In this document: piece after piece, positions 43,177-52,002 of the stretch
How positions within the stretch are numbered: the stretch's first letter is position 1
Layout of the letters: each line of letters opens with the position of its first letter
Origin: Rummeliibacillus pycnus
Lineage (GTDB): Bacteria; Bacillota; Bacilli; Bacillales_A; Planococcaceae
Length of the DNA stretch: 64,000 bases
NCBI RefSeq assembly: GCF_002884495.1
Contig: NZ_KZ614145.1
Location: 558,001 to 622,000 of the forward strand
Reading direction: 5' to 3'
The notes under the pieces: model-generated
Databases searched by the model: none
Seen by the model: the letters and a program-made list of their open reading frames with translations, nothing else
Told to the model about the DNA's origin: nothing
Translations under genes and position numbers: made by a program

Positions 43177-44121
43177 TTGCAAATTCAATTTTTAGGTACA
43201 GGTGCAGGAATGCCTTCTAAATCACGTAATACAAGCTCATTAGCACTAAAATTATTAGAGGAGAGAGGGACTATATGGTTATTTGATTGTGGCGAGGCAA
43301 CACAACATCAAATTTTACATACAGCCATCAAACCGAGGAAACTAGAGAAAATTTTTATCACACACTTACATGGGGATCATATCTATGGATTACCAGGATT
43401 ATTAGGCTCTCGCTCCTTTTTAGGTGGGGATCAACCGTTAACAATTTATGGACCAAAAGAATTAAAAGAATGGATTCAAGTAACCTTGCAAACATCACAA
43501 ACACACCTCAATTATTCGATCGAGTTTGTTGAAGTGAAAGAAGGGGTTATTTTTGAAGATGAAGATTTTATAGTAACTGCAATGCCTCTACAACATGTCG
43601 TTCCTTGTTTTGGCTATCGTATTGAACAAAAACCATTGCCAGGAACGCTTCAAGTAGAAAAAGCTCTAGCATTAGGTGTTCCAAAAGGCCCTTTACTCGG
43701 ACAATTAAAAAATGGACTTGATGTCACATTAGAAAATGGGACAATCATTCAAAGTGCATCCGTCACAGAACCACCTAAAAAGGGATTTACTGTTACAATT
43801 TTAGGAGATACTAGATATTGTGAAAATGCCATCAAACTTAGTCAAATGGCAGATATTGTCGTACACGAAGCTACTTTTGACCATGCAACTGAAGAGTTAG
43901 CAGCAAATTATGGTCATTCTACAAATATAGATGCAGCAAATGTAGCACGAATAGCAGGTTCTAAAAATTTATTGTTAAATCATTTAAGTGCCCGTTTTTT
44001 TCCAAAAGATATTGAAAATATGCTGAAAGAAGTGAAAGAATTATTTCCAAGTACAATTATTGTAAATGACTTGGATGAATTTAATTGGCAACAAGGCGAA
44101 CTAAGAATATCGGATCAATAA
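43177..44121 (+). CDS. rnz: Ribonuclease Z
   Basis: 314 aa metallo-beta-lactamase-fold tRNA 3'-endonuclease that trims tRNA precursors lacking encoded CCA. THLHGDHIYGLPG is the main zinc motif, with GDTRYCENA and a final LNHLSARF completing the site; the PKGPLLGQLKNG exosite region is long-form bacterial. The TTG start at 43177 follows AGGAGG by 8 nt. It corresponds to B. subtilis yqjK and probably shares a transcript with dinB (11-bp gap). Confidence 0.95.
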   Translation: MQIQFLGTGAGMPSKSRNTSSLALKLLEERGTIWLFDCGEATQHQILHTAIKPRKLEKIFITHLHGDHIYGLPGLLGSRSFLGGDQPLTIYGPKELKEWIQVTLQTSQTHLNYSIEFVEVKEGVIFEDEDFIVTAMPLQHVVPCFGYRIEQKPLPGTLQVEKALALGVPKGPLLGQLKNGLDVTLENGTIIQSASVTEPPKKGFTVTILGDTRYCENAIKLSQMADIVVHEATFDHATEELAANYGHSTNIDAANVARIAGSKNLLLNHLSARFFPKDIENMLKEVKELFPSTIIVNDLDEFNWQQGELRISDQ

Positions 44122-44158
44122 AACAAGCAAGGAAATTTAATTTTCCTTGCTTGTTTTG
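44121..44158 (+). terminator. Terminator after rnz
   Basis: AAAACAAGCAAGGAAA pairs with TTTCCTTGCTTGTTTT. Confidence 0.92.
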
Positions 44159-44189
44159 AGGTATAGAGGAAATGTCATCTCATGAAAAT

Positions 44190-44259
44190 CCAGACTGGTT
44201 GATGGCGCTAAAGTAGACAGGGCGTAAGCAAAGGAAGAAAAACACATCTACCAGTCTGA
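44190..44259. repeat. Long-range inverted repeat
   Basis: CAGACTGGTTGATG and CATCTACCAGTCTG are the ends of a 70-bp element whose middle contains GGGCGTAAGC, like degenerate Bacillaceae extragenic repeats. No T run adjoins it. Confidence 0.5.
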
Positions 44260-44271
44260 AATAAGGAGGAT

Positions 44272-44334
44272 TCAATCTCAAGCTTTAACTTTAATGATTC
44301 ACCGATAAATCATTATTGCTAGAGCTTGGATTGT
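44272..44334. repeat. Compound inverted repeat behind the esterase gene
   Basis: CAATCTCAAGCTTTA and AGAGCTTGGATTG form an imperfect outer stem around AATGATT/AAATCATT. It lies about 60 bp behind the stop of the minus-strand esterase gene and may contribute to its 3' end. Confidence 0.45.
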
Positions 44335-44393
44335 ATTATATGTTCAATTTAGAAAATTAGCTTGTGCGTATGACACGAGCAAGAAGCTGACGT

Positions 44394-45320
44394 TTATGAC
44401 TTTTTTGTTCCAAAGAAATCAGCAATCCATTCAGTCGTCTTTTTCGTATCTTCTTCAAAGAATTCCATTTTACTAAAATAACTGTGAATAAGACCAGGCA
44501 TGAGGATATGTTTTGCTTCAACACCGCATTCTCTTAAGCGTGTTATGTAAGCGATACCTTCATCCAATAAAACATCGTATTCAGCAGCAATCAAGATCGT
44601 TCGAGGAAGACTTTGAAAGTCCTCTGCTAATAACGGTGATACGGACGGGTTTATGCTTTCATTCGAATCTCCAATATACTGTTTTGTGAACCAAATCATA
44701 CCATCTCTATCTAAACCGTACCCTTTACCGAACTTTTCGTATGAAGATGTATTAAAATTAGTATTTGTAACAGGATAGATCAATGCTTGTCCTGCAATTT
44801 TAGGGCCATTTTTTGCAACCGACCATTGCGATACAACAGCAGCAATATTCCCTCCAGCGCTGTCCCCGGCAACATACATTTTCGAAGCATTGCCATGTAA
44901 TGTAGATGCATTTTCTACTGCCCAAAGAAACGCATCATAGCTATCCTGAACAGGAATTGGAAAAGGAAATTCAGGTGCAAGACGATAGTCAACGGATATA
45001 ACGATCGAATGAGCAGAAGCAGTTAAGTATCGACATCCTCCATCTGCATAATCTGGATTCCCGAAAACCCATCCTCCACCATGATAATAGACGATTATGG
45101 GAAATGGACCATTACCTTCTGGAGTATAAATGCGTACGGAAATTTGTGCTCCATCAGAGACAGTAATGAGCCGATCTTCAATTTTAGAAATTCCACCAAC
45201 TGAAACTTGATGAATTGGTGAAGCAGCTCTTTCTGCTCTAGCTTCTTCTGGTGTTTGCTCATAATATGGTATACCTTGGTGCGCATCTATATATGCGAAG
45301 GATCCTTTAGTCAAATTCAT
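44394..45320 (-). CDS. Alpha/beta-hydrolase, HSL/Aes-type esterase
   Basis: 308 aa. The oxyanion-hole motif YYHGGGWVFGN is near residue 80, the nucleophile Ser is in AGDSAGGNIA near residue 150, and the acid and His are in AEYDVLLDEG and GLIHSYF. It is a cytoplasmic carboxylesterase or lipase-like enzyme without a signal peptide. The natural substrate is unknown. The start follows GGGTGGG. It is a single-gene unit. Confidence 0.9.
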   Translation of the reverse strand: MNLTKGSFAYIDAHQGIPYYEQTPEEARAERAASPIHQVSVGGISKIEDRLITVSDGAQISVRIYTPEGNGPFPIIVYYHGGGWVFGNPDYADGGCRYLTASAHSIVISVDYRLAPEFPFPIPVQDSYDAFLWAVENASTLHGNASKMYVAGDSAGGNIAAVVSQWSVAKNGPKIAGQALIYPVTNTNFNTSSYEKFGKGYGLDRDGMIWFTKQYIGDSNESINPSVSPLLAEDFQSLPRTILIAAEYDVLLDEGIAYITRLRECGVEAKHILMPGLIHSYFSKMEFFEEDTKKTTEWIADFFGTKKS

Positions 45321-45590
45321 TTAAACCCACCCTTTCCAGAAAAAAATTGTAAAGATAGTATACCATAATAAATTAATTAAACCAATAGAATAACTAGGTT
45401 TTAAGAGAGAATTGGAAATAAAAATAGAAAATATGAATTTGAACATGTTTTGTCATAATTCAAAGATAAAATTGATTCAATTAAAAGAAACGCAGAGTAT
45501 GAAATTCCTCTACGTTTACATATTCAATAAGCATTTAGTGGATGGATGTATTTTTGTTTTAGTAACACTATGGTAAATTTTTTTAATATA

Positions 45591-45965
45591 TTATTCTATG
45601 ACATTAAACCAAAGAGGTGAGTGATCATCTGTATCACCATTGTAGTTGATCGTTAGTTCTTCTCCTTCTTTAATATCTTCTAATGCATAAAAATCAATGG
45701 ATTGATTTTCTTCGTTATTATAAAAAGTTACATTTGGGGTATAAGAATGATTAAATAGTGATCCAAGACCAAGTGCAATCGCTGTATCGTCCTCTCCCCA
45801 ATAAAAACAGTAATAAAAGAGAACTGTTTTTTTTAAATATTTCCACTCAGAACTTAAAGATATGACTACAGGTGAAACTTCAATAAGTTCATCTTTTTTA
45901 ATATCTCGTGTAGCAAAAAGTCCTCTTCCGTATTTACCAGTATCTTTCACCATTATTGGTAACAC
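45591..45965 (-). CDS. SET-domain protein
   Basis: 124 aa, a compact SET domain: KYGRGLFATRDIKKDELIE at the N-terminus, LFNHSYTPNVTF with the Asn-His core, and ELTINYNGD as the closing segment. SET domains methylate lysine with S-adenosylmethionine; bacterial stand-alone versions are little studied. The GTG at 45965 lies 10 nt after GGAGG and is preferred to the ATG four codons later. It lies between the esterase and the CotH cassette, with no gene it clearly belongs to. Confidence 0.85.
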   Translation of the reverse strand: MLPIMVKDTGKYGRGLFATRDIKKDELIEVSPVVISLSSEWKYLKKTVLFYYCFYWGEDDTAIALGLGSLFNHSYTPNVTFYNNEENQSIDFYALEDIKEGEELTINYNGDTDDHSPLWFNVIE

Positions 45966-46074
45966 AGTAGTAATTCCTCCTTACATGTTAAAAGTATTTT
46001 CTAAATAAAGTAAGGTTAAAGAATATGTGTATTTTTTTTCAATTTCATCTATCGAAAATGGATTGATTTCGCTG

Positions 46075-46138
46075 CGGATTGCTCGCTTATCTACCGTGTA
46101 TTAAGCAGACATGCTTTTTCACATAATCGAGCAATCCA
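46075..46138. repeat. Inverted repeat between the SET and CotH genes
   Basis: GGATTGCTCG and CGAGCAATCC are 10-bp arms of a 62-bp element. It lies downstream of the minus-strand cotH copy and upstream of the SET gene; no T run follows it. Confidence 0.55.
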
Positions 46139-46205
46139 CTGCTAATGCAAAACAAATACCTTAACCTTGTTAGATAGTTTATAGAAGACTATTTTTCGGG
46201 ATTGG

Positions 46206-47291
46206 TTAGACAAGTAACTTTAACTGATTGATCAAAAAATGATTACGCATTTTTATAAACTGAAAAATGATTTCGGGTTCTTGATCAAATAGCTCGATTT
46301 TATTTTTTTTATAGGGATCAAGAATAAGATGAGGGCGTATCAATTCATGTAAAGATAAAACTTTGTCTTTCATATATTCAATTGTGAATTTTGTTTCAAG
46401 GGTTTCTTCTAATTTTTCTCGATACATTTTTCTGAATTCTGGTACTTCCAAGAGAAGATAGCAGAGCTTATTATCTGGTTTACCTCCTATTGGTACATAA
46501 GTATGATCCATGATCCCACCGCTTACTTTTCTTCCCCATGTAGCATCATAATCCCAAGGCATTATTTCGAACAAACCCGTTTCACTATTACGATAAAGAG
46601 AGTAATTGTGCGTAAAGCCATCATTATTCATCGTACAAACTGCACCAACTAGCCAGCAAAAGAATTTTTCGATGTCGATATACTTCTCAATTTTCTGGGG
46701 GAATGCAGAAGAAGGGGTTTTATTAATAATAGTAATTAGTTCACGTAATCGTTCATCATCGTCTGGTGTCCCACAAGCTTGATAATAACCTGATAAACGT
46801 GATTTTTTGGGTTTATCGTCTCTTGTCAAAGAAAAGTTAGCATCATTATTTTCTGCATAGTAGATGGGACCAGTGGGGAGATTTCTTTTCTTTAAGAACA
46901 TTTCATCAACCGATTCTAATTGTAAATAAACACCTTTTAATACACCATTTCGATAGAAGTTAATATGTTGAGAGTTTGGTGATAAGACACCAAGATCTTG
47001 AAAAAAGTCGAGGGATAGTTTATTTCGTATAAGGGATGGGTCTCTGTATTCTGCATTTAGATGTATTTTATGAGCTCCGAAAAGATAATCATTTTCATCG
47101 AAATGAATGGTATAGGATCTTTTTCGGAACTTTCGAGTGTATGAGCCTCGATAGCCGATTTCAATTTGGTGAGTAGTCTTACCTACCCTTAATTTGGCAG
47201 GTACAGTATCTTCATAAAGTAAATTTTCTCTTAAAGTGTCTAAGTCATCTTCTTCAATCATTAAATAATACGATGGAATTGATTTAGACAT
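46206..47291 (-). CDS. cotH: CotH-family spore coat protein kinase, copy 1
   Basis: 361 aa, cytoplasmic, near the length of B. subtilis CotH, an atypical kinase that phosphorylates coat proteins such as CotB and CotG. The active-site segments are clear: RKFRKRSY near residue 54, ESVDEMFLKKR near 126, MNNDGFTHNY with Asp224, and PWDYDATWG with Asp247 and Asp249. It lies behind the Ser/Lys-rich gene and a second CotH copy, all on one strand. Expression in the mother cell late in sporulation is expected from the family; no sigma-K promoter could be fixed by eye. Confidence 0.9.
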   Translation of the reverse strand: MSKSIPSYYLMIEEDDLDTLRENLLYEDTVPAKLRVGKTTHQIEIGYRGSYTRKFRKRSYTIHFDENDYLFGAHKIHLNAEYRDPSLIRNKLSLDFFQDLGVLSPNSQHINFYRNGVLKGVYLQLESVDEMFLKKRNLPTGPIYYAENNDANFSLTRDDKPKKSRLSGYYQACGTPDDDERLRELITIINKTPSSAFPQKIEKYIDIEKFFCWLVGAVCTMNNDGFTHNYSLYRNSETGLFEIMPWDYDATWGRKVSGGIMDHTYVPIGGKPDNKLCYLLLEVPEFRKMYREKLEETLETKFTIEYMKDKVLSLHELIRPHLILDPYKKNKIELFDQEPEIIFQFIKMRNHFLINQLKLLV

Positions 47292-47340
47292 TTATTCACC
47301 TTCTTGTTTTTTCTAAAAAATGATCATTTCTTTTATAACT

Positions 47341-47404
47341 TTTAGCCGACAACAAATATGTCTAGTAAAAACAATTCGACAAAGACAATATTTGTTGCCG
47401 GCTA
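47341..47404 (-). terminator. Inverted repeat upstream of cotH copy 1
   Basis: AGCCG-CAACAAATAT and ATATTTGTTG-CGGCT form a long, slightly imperfect stem. It may end or attenuate transcription coming from the Ser/Lys-rich gene; only a short T-rich stretch follows. Confidence 0.5.
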
Positions 47405-47416
47405 AACAATTTATGG

Positions 47417-47460
47417 ATAAAAGCCTTCCTTACTCATAGACTAAGGAAAGCTTTATTTTA
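47417..47460 (-). terminator. Hairpin after the Ser/Lys-rich gene
   Basis: AAAGCTTTCCTTA and TAAGGAAGGCTTT form the stem (mismatch near the base) just behind the stop. With the hairpin at 47341 it separates this gene from cotH copy 1. Confidence 0.6.
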
Positions 47461-47495
47461 CCTACATGCTTACACGGGATTTACTTCAGCTCATT

Positions 47496-48032
47496 TTAAC
47501 ATGGGTTATTTCCAGTAGAAGTATGATGTGTTGAAGTATTTCCTGAAGTTGTACTTCCCGTAGATGTTTCGTCAGTAGATGTATTTCCTGTAGAAGTAGG
47601 TGTAGTTGTACTTCCGTTAGTAGTAAAACCACTTGAAGTATATCCAGATGATGTATGACTAGATGAATTGCTACCTGAAGAATGACTAGAAGAAGAACTA
47701 GAGCTTATGCCTTTTTTGCCCTTTTTGCCTTTCTTTCCAGAAGACGAACTGCTAGTGGATGAACCGCCAGTGGATGAACCGCCAGTGGATGAACCGCCAG
47801 TGGACGAACCGCAGGTAGATGAACTAGATACCATCATTTTTTTGCCTTTTTTGCCTTTCTTCCCTTTACTACTTGAAGAAGAGCTACTTGAAGATGAATT
47901 ACCAGTGGATGAACTACTTGAAGTAGAATGTCCGGTAGAAGTATGACCAGTAGAAGTGCAACCACAAGAAGTAGTACTTTCAAAAGATGAACTTTCTGAA
48001 GAAAAATCTTGGAATCTTGCATTTTGCTCCAT
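47496..48032 (-). CDS. Ser/Thr/Lys-rich low-complexity protein, candidate spore coat kinase substrate
   Basis: 178 aa; well over half the residues are Ser, Thr or Gly. Two blocks of GKKGKKGKK-type sequence (about residues 56-65 and 99-108) lie between long Ser runs, with SSTGG repeats in the middle and STG repeats in the tail; Cys occurs near the N-terminus (CGC) and as the last residue. AAGGGGGTG precedes ATG 48032. It lies between two CotH kinase genes, the position that B. subtilis gives to cotG, whose Ser/Lys repeats CotH phosphorylates. The sequence is not CotG, so function is inferred from composition and context. Confidence 0.7.
   Translation of the reverse strand: MEQNARFQDFSSESSSFESTTSCGCTSTGHTSTGHSTSSSSSTGNSSSSSSSSSSKGKKGKKGKKMMVSSSSTCGSSTGGSSTGGSSTGGSSTSSSSSGKKGKKGKKGISSSSSSSHSSGSNSSSHTSSGYTSSGFTTNGSTTTPTSTGNTSTDETSTGSTTSGNTSTHHTSTGNNPC
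47755..47814. repeat. Four 15-bp tandem repeats inside the Ser/Lys-rich gene
   Basis: AGTGGATGAACCGCC occurs three times followed by one variant, encoding SSTGG units on the minus strand. Near-perfect DNA identity points to recent expansion and likely length variation between strains. Confidence 0.9.
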
Positions 48033-48140
48033 TATAAAAGGCACCCCCTTAACTAAGAATTAATTTTATAATACGCAAACCAAATATCTTGCCTTAGTCT
48101 AATACCTAATGCATGAGGGATATAGATAAATAATCTTCTA

Positions 48141-49223
48141 TTATAAATCATTCAGATGCATTTTTAGATAATTGTTCCGATGATGAACAAATTGAAAAAT
48201 CATTTCGGGCTCATAATCAAATATATCAATATTGCTGTTTACATAGGGGTCTAGTAAAATGTGTGGTCGTAGTAGTTTATGAAGTGTTAATACTTTGTTT
48301 TCAATATGTTCAACTGTGAACTTCGTTTCAAGGATTTCTTCTAACCTTTCTTTATACATTTTACGGAATTTTGGGACTTCCAATAAAAGCGCAGTTAGCT
48401 TATTACCTTGTTTTCCTTCAATTGGAACGTATTTATAATCCATAATGCCTCCACTGATTTTCCTTCCCCAAGTTGCATCATAATCCCAAGGGAGTATTTC
48501 AAATAAGCCTGTATTACTATCACGATAAAGTGAATAATTATGATTAAATCCATCATTATTCATTGTACACACTGCTCCAGCTAACCATTTTAAATACTGT
48601 TCAATATTTAGATAATTTGAAATTACATCGGGGAATCTATGGGGAGAGGTAGTATTAATAATCAAGATTAAATTAAGCAAATGTTGATCATCAGAAGGGG
48701 AGCCATTTGCTTGTAAAAGACCAGATAAGAGATTTCTTTTTCTTTTGCCGTCTCTTTCGATAGAAAAGTTAGCATCATTGTTAGTAGCATAGTAGATAGG
48801 ACCTGGGGGAAGAGCTCGTTTCTTTAAAAATAGATCATCTACTGATTCAAGTTGTAAATAGACGCCTTTAAAATTATTATTTCTGTATAATGCAATATGT
48901 TGACTTTCAGGTGCATGAACGCCGATATCTTGAAAGAAGTCTAGTGAGAGTTTATTGCGAAAAAGCGATGGGTCTTTATATTCTGCATTAAGATGAATTT
49001 TACGAACACCTAAAGAATTCTTTATATCCTCAAAATCAATTACATAAGATCGTTTTCTAAATTTTCGAGTATATGCACCTCGATAAGCAATTTGGATTTT
49101 GTGATCAATTTCTGCAATCTGTAAATTCGCCGGAACGGATTGATCTGTTACTAAATTTCTTCTAAGAAGATTTAAGAAATTTTCTTCAATCGATAAATAG
49201 TAGGAAGGAATAGCATTTGACAT
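48141..49223 (-). CDS. CotH-family spore coat protein kinase, copy 2
   Basis: 360 aa, a paralogue of the copy at 46.2 kb that aligns along its length with most active-site residues identical: RKFRKRSY, ESVDDLFLKKR, MNNDGFNHNY and PWDYDATWG. AAGGAGATG precedes the ATG. It is the first gene of the cassette, 108 bp before the Ser/Lys-rich gene. Both kinases look active, so they may differ in target or timing. Confidence 0.9.
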   Translation of the reverse strand: MSNAIPSYYLSIEENFLNLLRRNLVTDQSVPANLQIAEIDHKIQIAYRGAYTRKFRKRSYVIDFEDIKNSLGVRKIHLNAEYKDPSLFRNKLSLDFFQDIGVHAPESQHIALYRNNNFKGVYLQLESVDDLFLKKRALPPGPIYYATNNDANFSIERDGKRKRNLLSGLLQANGSPSDDQHLLNLILIINTTSPHRFPDVISNYLNIEQYLKWLAGAVCTMNNDGFNHNYSLYRDSNTGLFEILPWDYDATWGRKISGGIMDYKYVPIEGKQGNKLTALLLEVPKFRKMYKERLEEILETKFTVEHIENKVLTLHKLLRPHILLDPYVNSNIDIFDYEPEMIFQFVHHRNNYLKMHLNDL

Positions 49224-49438
49224 TTATTCATCTCCTTAGGACTCATTGCTCCAATTTCGAGATGAGCCAATGTTACGTCTAAAAATAAGATCCATTTGTA
49301 TCATACGTAACACAAATTTTTTCAATTAGATTTCAGCCTGATGAAATGAATTGGTTTTGATATGTATTTGATAATTTAAACATAGAACCATTAAATTTGG
49401 ACAAGTTAAGGAAAAGAAAAAATTCTGAGGTGATGAAA

Positions 49439-50968
49439 ATGATGATAGAAAGGTCGCCTGAATGGGAAGAAGGATTTCTAAATAGATTGGAAACCAACAG
49501 TGAATGGGATAATTGGAAACTATATACGATGTGTTACGAAGTCGTAAAAGCTAACCTAATTACAGAATTTACGGGTTTACAATCTCCAAAATATTTACCT
49601 AATTTAACGCCTCTTACACATCAATTAGAAGTTGCACAAAAAGTGATTGAAAGGATGAATGGTAAAGCGATATTGGCAGATGAGGTGGGGTTAGGTAAAA
49701 CGATTGAAGCGGGATTGATTCTGAAAGAATATTTAATACGAGGGCTTGTGAAAAAAGTATTAATATTAGTCCCAGCATCTCTCATAAACCAATGGATAGA
49801 AGAATTAAATAATAAGTTTTATATCCCTGCTATTCCTTATAAAAAGAACTCCTCGTTAGATCAGATTGACATTGTTGTAATGAGTATGGATACCGCCAAA
49901 AAAAGTCCTCATAAAGAGCTTATCTATGGTCAAGAGTATGACATGATCATCATCGATGAAGCCCACAAATTAAAAAACCACAAAACCAAAATCTATGAAT
50001 TTGTTCAAAGCCTAAAGAAAAAGTTTTGCTTATTGCTAACGGCAACGCCAATTCAAAATGATGTGTTTGAACTTTTTTATCTTATTTCCTTACTTAAGCC
50101 TGGGCATTTAGGGAATTTTGATGTATTTCAATCTGCATTTTCAGCGAGTAAACATGATTTAGAGAATGATGAATTTTTGAAGGAATTGGTCAATCAAGTA
50201 ATGGTAAGAAATAGAAGACAAGACACAGGGGTAGAGTGGACGAATCGTTGTGTCCAAAATATTCCAGTAGAGTTTACAAAAGAGGAAAGAGAAGTCTATG
50301 ACATGATTTTAGAACTGAAGGATGTGTCACCCATTTTCTCTGGTTCTTTTTCAATGATCACGCTCCAAAAGGAAATGTGTAGCAGTAAAGAGGCTACGTG
50401 CTTAACTTTAGAAAATTTACTCCAAAATTGTAATGAGGTCGAAGAAGTAAAATTTGTAGAGGAACTAATTGCAAAATTAATGGCTCTTCAAACGAATTCA
50501 AAAGCAGAGAAGGCATATGAAATTATAGCTAAAGCAAATGATAAAGTTATTATATTTACGGAGTACCGCGCGAGTCAAATTTATCTTCAATGGTATTTGC
50601 ATACAAAAGGAATTAAAAGTGTACTTTTTAATGGAAAATTCAACAAAAGCAAAAGGGATTATATGAAGAGGCTCTTTCAAGAACAAGCTCAAGTACTAAT
50701 TGCAACGGAAGCTGGAGGTGAAGGGATTAACCTACAGTTTTGTCATCATGTGATCAATTATGATTTACCATGGAACCCTATGAAATTAGAGCAACGAATA
50801 GGACGTGTTCACAGATTAGGACAAGAGCAAGATGTCCATATTTATAATCTTGCGATTGCAGATACAATCGAACAAAACATACTGGATTTACTTCAAACTA
50901 AAATTGAAGTATTTGAAAAGGTTGTGGGTGAGTTAGACGATATCTTGGCTATTGAAAAAACGATGTAA
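49439..50968 (+). CDS. SNF2-family helicase (YqhH-like)
   Basis: 509 aa from ATG 49439, which lies 6 nt after GAGGTG; the frame is open up to TTG 49397. Helicase motifs: ADEVGLGKTIEA (Walker A), IIIDEAH (DEAH), LTATP, then the second RecA lobe with ATEAGGEGINLQ and QRIGRVHRLGQ. It is a short bacterial Swi2/Snf2 ATPase without extra domains, as in B. subtilis YqhH. It probably translocates on DNA to displace proteins. The yqhG-like gene follows by 29 bp. Confidence 0.9.
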   Translation: MMIERSPEWEEGFLNRLETNSEWDNWKLYTMCYEVVKANLITEFTGLQSPKYLPNLTPLTHQLEVAQKVIERMNGKAILADEVGLGKTIEAGLILKEYLIRGLVKKVLILVPASLINQWIEELNNKFYIPAIPYKKNSSLDQIDIVVMSMDTAKKSPHKELIYGQEYDMIIIDEAHKLKNHKTKIYEFVQSLKKKFCLLLTATPIQNDVFELFYLISLLKPGHLGNFDVFQSAFSASKHDLENDEFLKELVNQVMVRNRRQDTGVEWTNRCVQNIPVEFTKEEREVYDMILELKDVSPIFSGSFSMITLQKEMCSSKEATCLTLENLLQNCNEVEEVKFVEELIAKLMALQTNSKAEKAYEIIAKANDKVIIFTEYRASQIYLQWYLHTKGIKSVLFNGKFNKSKRDYMKRLFQEQAQVLIATEAGGEGINLQFCHHVINYDLPWNPMKLEQRIGRVHRLGQEQDVHIYNLAIADTIEQNILDLLQTKIEVFEKVVGELDDILAIEKTM

Positions 50969-50997
50969 AAAAAAGCAGGAACATAGGAGGTGGATAC

Positions 50998-51777
50998 ATG
51001 TTCCCACAACAAGTTCATCGCTATTTACGTGATTTTTTTCAACAAACAGATTGTGCCATTATTGAGGAAGCAGATCATTATTTAACGGTTCAACTAACAA
51101 TTGAAATGGACAAAAGAATTATGAACCGACCTTTTTATTGGAAATATGTCGAAAGTACAAATGGTACACCATGTCCATCTACATTAACGTTTATCACCAA
51201 TCAGAATAAGATGAATGGCAGTTTAAATGGTGAAATAGTTCATTTTGGATCATTTCGGCTAAATCAACTTTTTCAAGTAACGAAAGAATTAGGAGCATAT
51301 GTTCAAATGTATGAAAGAGTGGATAAAACGGTATCGCAAGTTGTTTTAACACCCTTTTTAGGGATCAACTATAAAGTTTCATACTACTGCGATCAAACCA
51401 AGGAAATGCTCTATTCGCTTGGTATTAACTTAATGACTGGTAATATTATTGATGATTTTCAAATGTTATTGAATAATTTAGATTTAGGATCAGAGTTACC
51501 AGATTCATGTTACCCACTACCATATATCATTAAACCTGTTCGTGCTATACAACGATTAGATGCAGTAATTGAAAATATTATAAATCAGGAAGATCATTCA
51601 TGGGCCGAACAGGCAAAAAAAAGATGGCAACGTGATCAAAGAGTATTAGATTATTTTTATGAAGAGGTAGAGGAAAAACCTGAGTGCTATGAAATAGAGA
51701 AGAAAGCTTTAGAAGAACGATATGCTTCAAAGATTAAAATTGAAATCATTAATGGTGGACTTTTTTATTTAAAATGA
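50998..51777 (+). CDS. yqhG: YqhG family protein
   Basis: 259 aa, soluble. MFPQQVHRYLRDFFQQT at the start, RPFYWKYVE near residue 40 and CYPLPYIIKPVRAIQRLD near residue 175 are family features. No catalytic motif is apparent. In B. subtilis yqhG and yqhH are neighbours, and the same pairing here suggests the protein is a partner of the Snf2 ATPase. AGGAGG precedes the ATG. Confidence 0.85.
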   Translation: MFPQQVHRYLRDFFQQTDCAIIEEADHYLTVQLTIEMDKRIMNRPFYWKYVESTNGTPCPSTLTFITNQNKMNGSLNGEIVHFGSFRLNQLFQVTKELGAYVQMYERVDKTVSQVVLTPFLGINYKVSYYCDQTKEMLYSLGINLMTGNIIDDFQMLLNNLDLGSELPDSCYPLPYIIKPVRAIQRLDAVIENIINQEDHSWAEQAKKRWQRDQRVLDYFYEEVEEKPECYEIEKKALEERYASKIKIEIINGGLFYLK

Positions 51778-51908
51778 TAATTTAACTACATGTTTTTGAA
51801 TGATTTATAAAATGATAAAACCAAATTCAAAAATTGAAAAAACATTTTGTCTGGTATAAGGGGGGATGATGTAATTCACCCTTATACCAAAATGGCAACA
51901 CTTTAAAA

Positions 51909-51937
51909 TTGATTTCATACCCCTGTAGGTATATAGT
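51909..51937 (+). promoter_or_regulatory. DUF302 gene promoter with CsoR/CstR-like palindrome
   Basis: TTGATT and TATAGT are 17 bp apart, and the spacer contains ATACCCCTGTAGGTAT (51917-51932). This differs at one position from ATACCCCTATAGGTAT in the OsmC-gene promoter at 19.27 kb and sits in the same place. Confidence 0.65.
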
Positions 51938-52002
51938 TTATTTGTACTAGTGAGGAAATAGGGTAATCTATTTTTGAATATAAGTAAAGGGAGTGGAACG
52001 TG

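Noticed and set aside
47707-47946. Plus-strand open frame rich in VDEPP and FLPF opposite the Ser/Lys-rich gene
   Set aside because: It is the antisense shadow of a low-complexity gene and has no ribosome site.
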